From positions 1 to 64,000 of IMG/VR virus record IMGVR_UViG_3300023199_000021: a stretch of DNA of 64,000 nucleotides. One strand, given 5' to 3'. Shown here piece after piece: positions 56,032 through 64,000 of this stretch (positions are counted from its first letter, which is position 1; each line of letters starts with the position of its first letter). This stretch comes from a virus. A model generated the notes under the pieces. It worked only from the letters and a program-made list of their open reading frames with translations, made no database searches and was not told the DNA's origin. A program made the translations under genes and the position numbers.

Positions 56032-58194
56032 ATGAGTAAGAACAAATATCCTAAGTCAACTAATGATGCTCGTACAGCTATGGCCCCAGAAGCTTATGTA
56101 AGCTGGGATTCCGATAATGCTGGCGAGCGTAGTAGAGCTATGATTACATATGGTCAAGCTTTGGAAGAATCTCTACACTCAGCAAGTGCAAATATTCAAA
56201 GAGATTTCCGTGGTCTGACCAACAACATCGACGGTAGACCGGGGTTGTGTGGGCATGATTTTGATTGGTTTAGACCGGGGCAATCAGCACCAGTTAAGCC
56301 AAAAGATATCATTGCTTTTGCTAGATATGCATACAGACGTATCGGCCTTATCCACAACGCTATTGACCTGATGGGTGACTTCTCAGCCCAAGGTATTAGA
56401 CTAGTTCACCCAAACAAAAGAATTGAAAGATTCTACAGTGATTGGTTTCAACATGTTCAGGGTCATAGAGTCTCAGAGCGTCTTGGGCATCTTCTCTTTA
56501 GAGAAGGGAACGTACCAATTAGGCATTATACTGCAAAGATCAACAAAAAGAAAAGGTTAGATATGCAAAAGACCGTTGGTGCTTCCGACGTTCGTTTTGA
56601 TATCGATGACCCCATTTTCGTCAAGAACGAAATCCCTTGGAGATACTCTTTTATCGACCCTCTCTTGGTCGAGCCTATTGGTGGATCACTAGGTAATCTA
56701 TCCAACAAGAAGTTATTGGCACTTAAGGTTCCTCTGGCCTTAAAGAATGATATTTGTAAGTTGCAACAAAGCCAAGACCCAGCGGCTAGAGATGTATTAG
56801 GCAAGATTTCGCCGGATATCCTTAAGGCTGTTGAGACAAATAGCGACATTGTTCTTCCGCCAGATAAGACTAACATTTTCTACTATAAAAAAGACGATTG
56901 GCAAGTATGGGCCGATCCGATGACGTACTCTGCGTTCGAGCCGCTTAATCTATATCAACGATTGCAGTTGACAGACAAGGCCGCTTTGGACGGTGCGATG
57001 AACAAGATTCGCGTATGGAAAATCGGTAGTCTTGAACATAAGCTAGCACCAACACCGACCGCTTCTTCTACTTTAGCAGATATGCTTGGAGCTAACGTAG
57101 GTGGCGGTACAATCGACATTGTATGGGGTCCAGATATCGAGCTTATCGAAACAAGTAGCGATATCCAATCTTACCTTGGTGAAGAAAAGTATAGACCAAC
57201 CCTTATGGCTATCTATGCAAGCCTTGGTATCCCTCCTACACTTACCGGTACATTTGATGCCAACGGTACAACCAACAACTTCATCGCATTGAAGACTTTG
57301 GTTGAACGTCTGAACTATGTTCGCAATATCATCGTTGAGTTTTGGAACGAGCAAATCCGTATAGTTCAAAAGGCAATGGGTTTCCGCAAGCCAGCAAGTG
57401 TCGAGTTCGACATTATGTACCTTGAAGACCCAGCCTCTATGATGACTATACTGCTTAATATGGCTGATAGAAATATCATTAGCGATGAATTCGTACAAAG
57501 AAATATCAAGGCAAATCCTGATATCGAAAACCGTCGAGTTCAAACTGAAGTCAAAACAAGAGAGAGCAAGAACATGGAGAAGATTAGTCCTTACCATGGA
57601 GTAGATAAGCAGCAAGCATTGAAGAAGATTGCTCTGCAAACCGGGGTGTCTACACCTTCCGAAGTCGGTCTTGAACTAGAGAAGAAGAAAAGTGGTGAAA
57701 AATCACTAATGCAGATGAAAGAATTCCAAATGAAAATCTCTAAGACTCAGAATAGGCCTCCTTCAAACAAGGCACCGGGATTGCCGGGAAGACCTAAGAA
57801 CTCCAATGACACAACAAAAAGAAAACCAAAACAGTTCCATCCTAAGATTAAAGCCGCTGCTGAATTATGGGCGAAGCAAACGCAAGAGAAGATATCGGAT
57901 ATTTTGAATCCCGTTATCCTAGAGAACTTTGCTAAGTCTTCACTACGTAATTTAAATGCACAAGAGTTTGACGAGCTAGAACAAATAAAATTCGAAGTTT
58001 TGTGTAATCTATCTATGGGACAAGAAGTTAATAGCCGAACAGTTGCCGAGGCAGCTAAAAAGCCACTTAAAGCTATTCATGCTGAATTTGACGAGTGGTT
58101 AGAAGATGCCAAAAAGCACATGGGCAAGTTAACTATTGAACAGGTACGCGACCTGCGTGCATCCTACTACGTATATCATAATTATGGGAAATAA
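56032..58194 (+). CDS. portal protein
   Basis: 720 residues. FARYAYRRIGLIHNAIDLMG, a long helix/strand body, PTLTGTFDANGTTNNFIALK and ASMMTILLNMADRN fit phage portal proteins, followed by a basic C-terminal part. Dodecameric DNA gate of the head. Order terL-portal-protease is standard. Confidence 0.85.
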   Translation: MSKNKYPKSTNDARTAMAPEAYVSWDSDNAGERSRAMITYGQALEESLHSASANIQRDFRGLTNNIDGRPGLCGHDFDWFRPGQSAPVKPKDIIAFARYAYRRIGLIHNAIDLMGDFSAQGIRLVHPNKRIERFYSDWFQHVQGHRVSERLGHLLFREGNVPIRHYTAKINKKKRLDMQKTVGASDVRFDIDDPIFVKNEIPWRYSFIDPLLVEPIGGSLGNLSNKKLLALKVPLALKNDICKLQQSQDPAARDVLGKISPDILKAVETNSDIVLPPDKTNIFYYKKDDWQVWADPMTYSAFEPLNLYQRLQLTDKAALDGAMNKIRVWKIGSLEHKLAPTPTASSTLADMLGANVGGGTIDIVWGPDIELIETSSDIQSYLGEEKYRPTLMAIYASLGIPPTLTGTFDANGTTNNFIALKTLVERLNYVRNIIVEFWNEQIRIVQKAMGFRKPASVEFDIMYLEDPASMMTILLNMADRNIISDEFVQRNIKANPDIENRRVQTEVKTRESKNMEKISPYHGVDKQQALKKIALQTGVSTPSEVGLELEKKKSGEKSLMQMKEFQMKISKTQNRPPSNKAPGLPGRPKNSNDTTKRKPKQFHPKIKAAAELWAKQTQEKISDILNPVILENFAKSSLRNLNAQEFDELEQIKFEVLCNLSMGQEVNSRTVAEAAKKPLKAIHAEFDEWLEDAKKHMGKLTIEQVRDLRASYYVYHNYGK

Positions 58195-58196
58195 AC

Positions 58197-59771
58197 ATGA
58201 GCGATCAAATAGCCGTATATGACATTGAGCGTGACTGCGGTTTAGAAAATCAAATTCGCTCCCAAACTTCTGTAGCATTTACTGCTCCTATCATAAGCGT
58301 TGATCCGAAAGGCGATATCGACTTTAGCCGAATCACAAAGGCTTCCGCCGATCTATTCGACCTAGCATCTGCCGCGATTAATGATCCTGACTTATATCAT
58401 GTTTTCTCTATTCTGGTTTCTACCGTATGGAATAGAAATGATGATGTATTTGACAAGGAAGAAGTTTGGGCTGCACGTCACACTTCACGTTTTAAGCCTA
58501 CCAATCTTGAGCATGATGAAAAGCAAATGGTTGGTGGCATTATCAATAGTTGGCCCGTAGACGTTGACTTTAATCTAATTCCAGATGATACAAAAGCGGA
58601 AGCTTTACCAGATGAATACCATCTATTAGTATCTTCTGTAATATTTAGGCAATGGCAAGACCCTGATCTAAGGGCAAGGGCAGAACAGTTGATTTCAGAG
58701 ATCGAAGCAGACGAAAAGTTTGTTTCTATGGAATGCATTTTCCGTGGCTTTGATTATGCTGTCGTTTCACCTGATGGTAAGAACCATGTAGTTCCAAGAA
58801 ACCAATCTACAGCGTTCTTAACACAGCATCTACGAGCCTATGGTGGTCCCGGTGTGTATCAGGGCCACAAGGTTGGGCGTGTGCTAAGACGTATCACATT
58901 TAGTGGTAAAGGCTTTGTTAATCGTCCAGCAAATCCAGATAGTATTATCTTCGATAAGGACCATATTTTCTCTTTTGCGAATGTCCAAGAAGGTAAAAGT
59001 CTATTTTTAAATCAAAATGGTGTAACTAGTAATACAGAGAAGCAACTTTCTTCTGAAGTTAATATCTCAGACAAGGAGAATAACAAAATGTCTAATGAAC
59101 TTTTGACTGATCAAAACAAAGAGCTTAAGGACGCTCTGGCCTCTGCACAAGCAGAAATCAAAGAGCTAAACCAAAAGCTTTCTGAGGCGAGCGTTTCAAC
59201 ATATGAGAACAAGATCGAAAAACTAGAAGCCGCTGTCGCAGAGTTGGAATCTCAAGTCAGCGATCTTGAATCAAAGTTGAGCGAAGCCAACGAGAAAAAC
59301 GAATCTCTTGAAGCAGACCTGTCCGCTAAGTCCGAAGAACTATCCACTGTGAAAGCAACTATAGATAAGATGGAAGACGAAAAGAAAAAGAAAGACCGTA
59401 AAGATGCTATGGTCAAGGCTGGTCTGTCTACCGAAGAAGCAGAAGCAAAATATGAAAGTTTTGCTGAGCTTTCTGATGAAGTCTTCGAAACTATCCTTGA
59501 AACTATGGCAGAAATGCACAAGGACAAGGAAGATAAGAAGAAGAAAAAGGAAGAAGCTATAACTGACGACGAATCTAGCGAAGACGATGATGATTCATCT
59601 GACGATGACGCAGAAGACTCAACTGACGCATCTGATCTAGTAGATGGTGAAACCGAAGAAGGTAACCATGCCGCAGCCGGTGAAACCGATGGCGATGAAT
59701 TGTCTACCGCTCGTGCAGGCTTGCAGAAGTGGGTAGAAGATTGCATCATGAACAAAACTGAATCCAAATAA
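58197..59771 (+). CDS. prohead protease-scaffold fusion
   Basis: 524 residues. Residues 1 to about 260: protease-like domain with PTNLEHDEKQMVGGI, SMECIFRGFDYAV and ITFSGKGFVNRPANPDS. Residues about 295-480: long coiled coil and very acidic stretch, typical of scaffold. An in-frame ATG at 59087 after AAGGAG could give scaffold alone. Confidence 0.8.
   Translation: MSDQIAVYDIERDCGLENQIRSQTSVAFTAPIISVDPKGDIDFSRITKASADLFDLASAAINDPDLYHVFSILVSTVWNRNDDVFDKEEVWAARHTSRFKPTNLEHDEKQMVGGIINSWPVDVDFNLIPDDTKAEALPDEYHLLVSSVIFRQWQDPDLRARAEQLISEIEADEKFVSMECIFRGFDYAVVSPDGKNHVVPRNQSTAFLTQHLRAYGGPGVYQGHKVGRVLRRITFSGKGFVNRPANPDSIIFDKDHIFSFANVQEGKSLFLNQNGVTSNTEKQLSSEVNISDKENNKMSNELLTDQNKELKDALASAQAEIKELNQKLSEASVSTYENKIEKLEAAVAELESQVSDLESKLSEANEKNESLEADLSAKSEELSTVKATIDKMEDEKKKKDRKDAMVKAGLSTEEAEAKYESFAELSDEVFETILETMAEMHKDKEDKKKKKEEAITDDESSEDDDDSSDDDAEDSTDASDLVDGETEEGNHAAAGETDGDELSTARAGLQKWVEDCIMNKTESK
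59087..59092 (+). promoter_or_regulatory. possible internal start for scaffold
   Basis: AAGGAG a few bases before an in-frame ATG (MSNELLTDQNKELKD) at the protease/scaffold border, as seen for nested scaffold genes in other phages. Confidence 0.5.
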
Positions 59772-59791
59772 TTTTATTGGGAGAATATACA

Positions 59792-60247
59792 ATGGCTCTA
59801 AAAGGTGATCGTGTAGAACATCTGACAGATATCAGTTTTTACAAGAGTGATACCGTTGTTGAACGCGGTGGCATTGTTGTACATTCTACTGGTGGTTCTG
59901 GTGCAGCTATGGACGACGCTCTAGCACAAGTTGCTGCCGTTGCGGCCTATACTGACGAACCGGCTGGTCTGTTACTGAACGATGTTGTTAATATTGACCT
60001 AACCCGTCAACAATACAATGTACACAAAGACGAAATACAACTGGGTGGCAAGGTTACTCTGTTGCGTCGTGGTACTGTCGTTACTGACCAAATCTCTGGT
60101 ACTCCTGTAGTCGGAGAACAAGCTCACTTTGCTCTTGATGGTCGCTTGACCACCACTAGCGAAGAAAGCACTAGTGATCAGGTTGGTCGTTGGCTATCTG
60201 TGAAGGATGCTGATGGTTTCGCTAAAGTCGAAATCAACATCGTCTAA
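59792..60247 (+). CDS. head decoration-like protein
   Basis: 151 residues from the ATG at 59792 (GGGAGAA upstream). Gly/Val/Thr-rich beta protein (GGIVVHSTGGSGAAMDDALA) directly before the capsid gene, the usual place for a decoration or fibre-stabilising protein. Confidence 0.7.
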   Translation: MALKGDRVEHLTDISFYKSDTVVERGGIVVHSTGGSGAAMDDALAQVAAVAAYTDEPAGLLLNDVVNIDLTRQQYNVHKDEIQLGGKVTLLRRGTVVTDQISGTPVVGEQAHFALDGRLTTTSEESTSDQVGRWLSVKDADGFAKVEINIV

Positions 60248-60271
60248 TCAACATATTAGGAGAGTAATCTA

Positions 60272-61273
60272 ATGAAAAACTTTTTTGACTATAACCCAGA
60301 AATGGAAGCTATTCTAAGGCAGTCCGGTTCAGCCAACAAGGATGAATCTTTAGCGGCTGTTGCAGAACTAGCTAAAGCTCTGGAAACCCCGTTGCGTAAG
60401 GGCGTAATGAGCGGAGATATCCTAGCTGGTATCTACGAAATCATTAACCTAGCTCCCGGTGCAACGAGCGAGTTTCCTCTTGACTTCCTAGCTCCCGGTA
60501 CTGAGAAGGATTTTGTGGCGTACACAATTCCTAATCACGGTAGAATTCCAGAACGTCACGTAGAAGGTGACTACGTAATGGTCCCAACCTACGACATTGG
60601 TGCCTCTATCGACTGGTTACTAAAGTATGCCCGCGATACTCGTTGGGATGTTGTTGGTCGTGCTATGGACGTTATGCGTTCTCAGTTCACAAAGAAGATG
60701 AACGATGACGGATGGCACACTCTTATTTCCGCTGGTGTTGACCGTAACATCTTGGTTTATGACCCAGATGCTGCAACCGGCCAATTTTCTAAGAGACTAG
60801 TTTCTCTGATGAAAGTTACTATGCGTCGTAACGGTGGCGGTAACTCCACTTCAATCAATCGTGGTCGTCTAACCGACCTATTCTTGAGTCCAGAAGCTAT
60901 CGAAGATATCCGTAACTGGGGTGTTGACGAAGTTGACGAAATCACTCGTCGTGAGTTGATTACTCAAGAAGGCGGTCTAATGACCCGTATCTTCCAAGTA
61001 AACCTACATGACCTTGATGAACTTGGCGACGACCAAGAATATCAACTATTCTACGAGAACGATCTATCAGGTACTCTACCTGGTGGCGACTCTGAGATCG
61101 TTGTGGGTCTTGATATGAGCAGCAACGACAGCTTTGTAATGCCTGTTCGTGCTGGTCTTCAAATCTTCGAAGACGACACATTGCATCGTCAAAGACGTGC
61201 TGGCCTATATGGTTGGGCAGAGCATGGCTTCGCAGTACTAGATAACAGACGAGTTCTTCTAGGCTCATTCTAA
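60272..61273 (+). CDS. major capsid protein
   Basis: 333 residues, HK97-type size and position. N-terminal helix, APGTEKDFVAYTIPNHGRIP, a spine-like RWDVVGRAMDVMRSQFTKKM, GRLTDLFLSPEAIEDIRNWG and FVMPVRAGLQIFEDDTLHRQ. Followed by a strong terminator, as common for capsid genes. Confidence 0.88.
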   Translation: MKNFFDYNPEMEAILRQSGSANKDESLAAVAELAKALETPLRKGVMSGDILAGIYEIINLAPGATSEFPLDFLAPGTEKDFVAYTIPNHGRIPERHVEGDYVMVPTYDIGASIDWLLKYARDTRWDVVGRAMDVMRSQFTKKMNDDGWHTLISAGVDRNILVYDPDAATGQFSKRLVSLMKVTMRRNGGGNSTSINRGRLTDLFLSPEAIEDIRNWGVDEVDEITRRELITQEGGLMTRIFQVNLHDLDELGDDQEYQLFYENDLSGTLPGGDSEIVVGLDMSSNDSFVMPVRAGLQIFEDDTLHRQRRAGLYGWAEHGFAVLDNRRVLLGSF

Positions 61274-61304
61274 TCTGTGCTGTTACAAAAAAAACAGAAA
61301 TAGG

Positions 61305-61336
61305 CCAGTGGTGGCGGTGCTGCCACTGGTTTTTTT
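61305..61336 (+). terminator. terminator after the capsid gene
   Basis: CCAGTGG...CCACTGG hairpin followed by seven T. Confidence 0.85.
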
Positions 61337-61350
61337 ATGGGAGAACAAGC

Positions 61351-61434
61351 ATGAAGATTTTGCTTTGGATAATCGAACATGAAAAACTGTGGAGCTTGCC
61401 AGAAAGAGAAACAGTTTGGACTTTAGAATGTTAA
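61351..61434 (+). CDS. 27-residue protein
   Basis: MKILLWIIEHEKLWSLPERE then TVWTLEC; excellent GGGAGAAC site. Its W-x-L-x-R rhythm resembles the end of the protein at 62484..63080. Confidence 0.6.
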   Translation: MKILLWIIEHEKLWSLPERETVWTLEC

Positions 61435-61445
61435 GGCGGTGATAT

Positions 61446-62096
61446 ATGAGCATAACAGCAAATGATCTAGTGTTTTACGCTAGTGCCAATATGCCGCAAG
61501 ACGATTCTTCTCCTGCTGGCGGTGATATTAACACTGGCCTTAGAGTGGTCTTTGAAGATATTCCTGTTACTGGGATTGTTAGAGCAGTAAGCAATAGTGC
61601 TGCTGATTCTGGCAATCTTACTGTTGTAGGTAGAAACAATGTGGGTGTCATTGTTTCTGATACGTTTGGACTTAGTGGAACAACTCCTGTTTCTGGAACT
61701 CAGGTATTTGAAAGGGTACTGGTGGCTACGGTTGATGCTTTAGCTACAGGTAATATTACTCTGTCAGAACCGGTTAGTTCTTCTTCTGGTATCGGAACAA
61801 TATACGCAAACGAAAGTGGATTCTTGAGGCCCTTCTATGATGCTACTGCCGAACCTTTCGGTGGATCAAATAAGGTATTATATGAGAAGGTCTTTTTGAA
61901 AAACAACAATTCAGTAAACACTTTACTGAATGCAAATATCACCGAGATATCATCTGGTCTATTTTCTATCATAGATTTTGGACTTGAGAAATCTCAACAG
62001 TATGTAGAGTTTGTTGGAAACAGAACAACCGCTCCGACTGGGTGCTACGTTTTTCACAATCAATGGATGGCAACTTTTAATCACAGACAATGTTAA
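61446..62096 (+). CDS. structural protein, possibly frameshifted at its end
   Basis: 216 residues; beta-rich, FLRPFYDATAEPFGGSNKVL and YEKVFLKNNNSVNTLLNANI as in phage head/tail surface proteins. The last residues (ATFNHRQC) look unnatural, and the +1 frame continues LLITDNVNFFGNIFSDDFDT, so the real gene may run to 62484. Confidence 0.65.
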   Translation: MSITANDLVFYASANMPQDDSSPAGGDINTGLRVVFEDIPVTGIVRAVSNSAADSGNLTVVGRNNVGVIVSDTFGLSGTTPVSGTQVFERVLVATVDALATGNITLSEPVSSSSGIGTIYANESGFLRPFYDATAEPFGGSNKVLYEKVFLKNNNSVNTLLNANITEISSGLFSIIDFGLEKSQQYVEFVGNRTTAPTGCYVFHNQWMATFNHRQC

Positions 62097-62484
62097 CTTT
62101 TTTGGTAATATCTTCTCTGACGATTTTGATACGCCGTTCTCTACAGAGCAAGGTGTAAAACTAGCACAGGCTCAGGTATCTAACCTGATTGACAAAGTAG
62201 CTCCGAATACAAGTGATTTGGTGCTTGCTGGCATTGTAACAACAGGCGATATTACAACTCAAACAACAACCCTGCAATCTAGCCTTCCTACAGGAGTGGT
62301 CGCAGAACTAAATAACACACAATATGACGGTGTGCCATTCGGTGATATCATGGCGATATTGCTTTCAATGGCACAGGGACGAATCGTGGAATCAGCAAGT
62401 GGCGTATTTGAATTCTATGCCCAAGACAATTCCGCTATACTTTACACACTAACGAAATCTGGCAATGAGAGAAATAGAAGCTAA
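62011..62484 (+). CDS. structural protein (continuation or separate gene)
   Basis: 157 codons; good coding character from about 62085 on (FFGNIFSDDFDTPFSTEQGV, LLSMAQGRIVESASGVFEFY), no ribosome site near its start. Probably the C-terminal part of the preceding gene. The SGVFEFYAQDNSAILYTLTK end is common in phage structural proteins. Confidence 0.55.
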   Translation: MLETEQPLRLGATFFTINGWQLLITDNVNFFGNIFSDDFDTPFSTEQGVKLAQAQVSNLIDKVAPNTSDLVLAGIVTTGDITTQTTTLQSSLPTGVVAELNNTQYDGVPFGDIMAILLSMAQGRIVESASGVFEFYAQDNSAILYTLTKSGNERNRS

Positions 62485-63080
62485 TGGTTATTGGAACAGG
62501 CTTGACCTCTATTTCAACGTATGGTTGGTTTACCGATCCTACGTTATCGGATAATCTTACACCCGTATCTACCTTCGGCTGGTATTATGTCGAGGGTGGT
62601 AGTGGTGTTATTGCCGTTTCTGTTCCTTATTCTATTCCAGCAGAATACAAGGCACAGATAGAAAGAGACAACAATGTTCCAGTAGAAAGCTTACTAACAC
62701 AGCTTTCATCGCTGGATATACCAGTCGAACACTTACAGGGTATTTCGGCATTTGATACACTCAGGGTTGAAGTTCTTGAAACTTCATTCGTGATTGCTTC
62801 ACCGCAAATTCCTGTCGAGAACTTGGCTAGTATTTTAACAGAGAATCAAATCCCTGTTGAGATATTGGCTCCCGGTTTTGTTCTGGTTGCAGACAAAAGC
62901 ATTCCGATTGAAATTGTCGGAGGCATCTTGTCTGATAACAATATTCCGATTGAAATAATTGGTGAAGAACAATTCTGGATACTCGACCCAAGAGGCGTAC
63001 TGTGGACTATTGAAGATTGTGGCATATTGTGGATTAGGGAAAATCATGGCAATAATTTATGGAACCTAGACGAGAGATAA
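62484..63080 (+). CDS. structural protein with IPVE repeats
   Basis: 198 residues. A short unit IPVE(x)L/I recurs at least six times (about residues 70-155), each spaced 15-25 residues. C-terminus FWILDPRGVLWTIEDCGILW. Tail or surface protein likely. Confidence 0.65.
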   Translation: MVIGTGLTSISTYGWFTDPTLSDNLTPVSTFGWYYVEGGSGVIAVSVPYSIPAEYKAQIERDNNVPVESLLTQLSSLDIPVEHLQGISAFDTLRVEVLETSFVIASPQIPVENLASILTENQIPVEILAPGFVLVADKSIPIEIVGGILSDNNIPIEIIGEEQFWILDPRGVLWTIEDCGILWIRENHGNNLWNLDER

Positions 63081-63083
63081 AAC

Positions 63084-63410
63084 ATGGGTGTAACAGCAAA
63101 TCAAGAATTATGCAAACAACCTTCCGAAAAAAGAAAATTTGGAATGGAGTTCGCTAGTTTAATGGATACCTCTGGCGGCGAAGTAATTTCAAGCATTGAC
63201 GCCGTTACTTCTGAGACAATTTCTGGTGGAGTATCAGATTTAACAATCACTTTACCTTCAATTGTCAATGGTGTAGCTACTAACAGCAGAGTTGAAGTGT
63301 GGATTGAAGCTGGAACAGCAGGCAATAGATACAGAATTGAAATCTTGGTCACAACTTCTGATGGTCAAATATTAGAAGGTGATGGAATTCTTAAAGTAAC
63401 AGATAGGTAA
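63084..63410 (+). CDS. small structural protein
   Basis: 108 residues; VEVWIEAGTAGNRYRIEILV and TTSDGQILEGDGILKVTDR match small phage head/tail-joining beta proteins. Four-base spacing to both neighbours. Confidence 0.65.
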   Translation: MGVTANQELCKQPSEKRKFGMEFASLMDTSGGEVISSIDAVTSETISGGVSDLTITLPSIVNGVATNSRVEVWIEAGTAGNRYRIEILVTTSDGQILEGDGILKVTDR

Positions 63411-63413
63411 CAA

Positions 63414-63965
63414 ATGGCTACTTGGCAAAATACTAGTTTACTAATGCTTCGTACTATGCTAAATGATGCAGGTTGCGGAGAGGCTTCCTACAGCAACACC
63501 AGATTGGAGCAGTTGTTAATTACTGCTGCTTATTTTTTACCGGTCGATATCAATTTCGACAGCAATTATGTTGTTGATGTAGAACAAAACACAATAACTC
63601 CCGATCCTATTAGTCAAGCCGATGGTCCTGAGTTTGTTAACTTCATGGTCTTGAGAGCGGCGTGTATGGCTGATGAAGGCAATTTTAGAAATTCAGCACT
63701 TTTACAGGGAGTAAAAGCCAGATGTGGTCCTGCTGTATTAGAACTTGGTTCATACGGTCGATACTTGAAAGAATTGTTGACTGCTGGACCTTGTAAATCT
63801 TACGAAGACTTGAAAAATGAATACAACTTTAGCTACGAGGGAAGACGCATTATTCGTGCAGTTATGTCTCCGTTCGTATCTAACGATTTCTATCCACCTA
63901 TGGGTGGTGCTGGTAACGGACAACTCGATACTAGTAATCTTTGGAGAAACAGAAATTCCTATTAG
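63414..63965 (+). CDS. head-tail connector-like protein
   Basis: 183 residues, helical; LRTMLNDAGCGEASYSNTRL, LLITAAYFLPVDINF, VLRAACMADEGNFRNSA resemble gp6/gp15-type connector proteins. Position after the capsid genes agrees. Confidence 0.65.
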   Translation: MATWQNTSLLMLRTMLNDAGCGEASYSNTRLEQLLITAAYFLPVDINFDSNYVVDVEQNTITPDPISQADGPEFVNFMVLRAACMADEGNFRNSALLQGVKARCGPAVLELGSYGRYLKELLTAGPCKSYEDLKNEYNFSYEGRRIIRAVMSPFVSNDFYPPMGGAGNGQLDTSNLWRNRNSY

Positions 63966-63975
63966 GAGATAAACA

Positions 63976-64000
63976 ATGTCCATTATATTTCAACCGAAAG
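63976..64000 (+). CDS. next structural gene, cut by the window edge
   Basis: AGGAGATAAACA then ATG; only MSIIFQPK is visible. Confidence 0.6.

Noticed and set aside
1-64000. CRISPR array
   Set aside because: No regularly spaced repeats were seen at any scale.
1-64000. Diversity-generating retroelement behind the substitutions
   Set aside because: No reverse transcriptase gene and no template/variable repeat pair were found.

Overview
The window is part of a tailed double-stranded DNA phage genome (Caudoviricetes). The evidence is an uninterrupted head module at the right: terminase small-subunit candidate, intein-bearing terminase large subunit, portal, prohead protease/scaffold, decoration-like protein, major capsid protein and connector-like proteins. 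Left of this are replication and recombination genes (SSB, RuvB, a RuvA-like protein, rIIB-like), many tRNAs and dense, overlapping gene packing. The host cannot be named. Most leftward promoters are near-perfect sigma70 sites (TTGACA, 16-17 bp, TATAAT), and most genes have AGGAG-type ribosome binding sites. This argues against a Bacteroidetes host, whose promoters differ.

Layout. Bases 1 to about 46.4 kb are almost entirely minus-strand (early/middle and accessory). 0-6.1 kb: tRNA array A (about 11 tRNAs) mixed with small genes, a vWA protein, a broken peptidyl-tRNA hydrolase and IS200/IS605 remnants. 6.1-22.5 kb: one long operon of overlapping genes, apparently fed by one promoter at 22.5 kb, carrying a surface-glycan island: glycosyltransferases, two sulfotransferases, UDP-GlcNAc 2-epimerase, a UDP-sugar dehydrogenase, a HAD/sugar nucleotidyltransferase fusion, a cytidylyltransferase and several methyltransferases, ending in SSB. 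22.5-30.3 kb: PcfJ-like protein, RuvB and a RuvA-like partner, rIIB-like protein, a sigma factor and a lipid-desaturase-like protein. 30.3-35.8 kb: tRNA array B, HNH nucleases, a TatA-like protein and a lipoprotein. 35.8-46.4 kb: many small genes and gene remnants, a metallophosphoesterase, DUF932 and GP88-like proteins, and a short rightward island at 40.4-41.7 kb. From 46.4 kb everything is plus-strand: a second sigma-like factor, GT90 glycosyltransferase, GDP-mannose dehydratase, HNH, ERCC4 nuclease and the packaging/head genes.

How it fits together. The leftward promoters probably use host RNA polymerase early. The two sigma-like proteins suggest later reprogramming toward the rightward structural operon, whose promoter lies at about 46.4 kb. 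The sugar genes could make UDP-ManNAc(A)-type and GDP-deoxysugar donors and a sulfated, methylated glycan, for the host surface or the virion.

Two oddities stand out. First, an exact repeat of at least 237 bp links base 1 with 35.6 kb and ends inside a tRNA-Gly gene. Second, more than a dozen accessory genes are interrupted by stop codons or single-base shifts while the large genes are intact. That means either real gene decay or local sequence error; the raw reads would decide. tRNA calls come from hand folding, and functions come from motif recognition without database searches.
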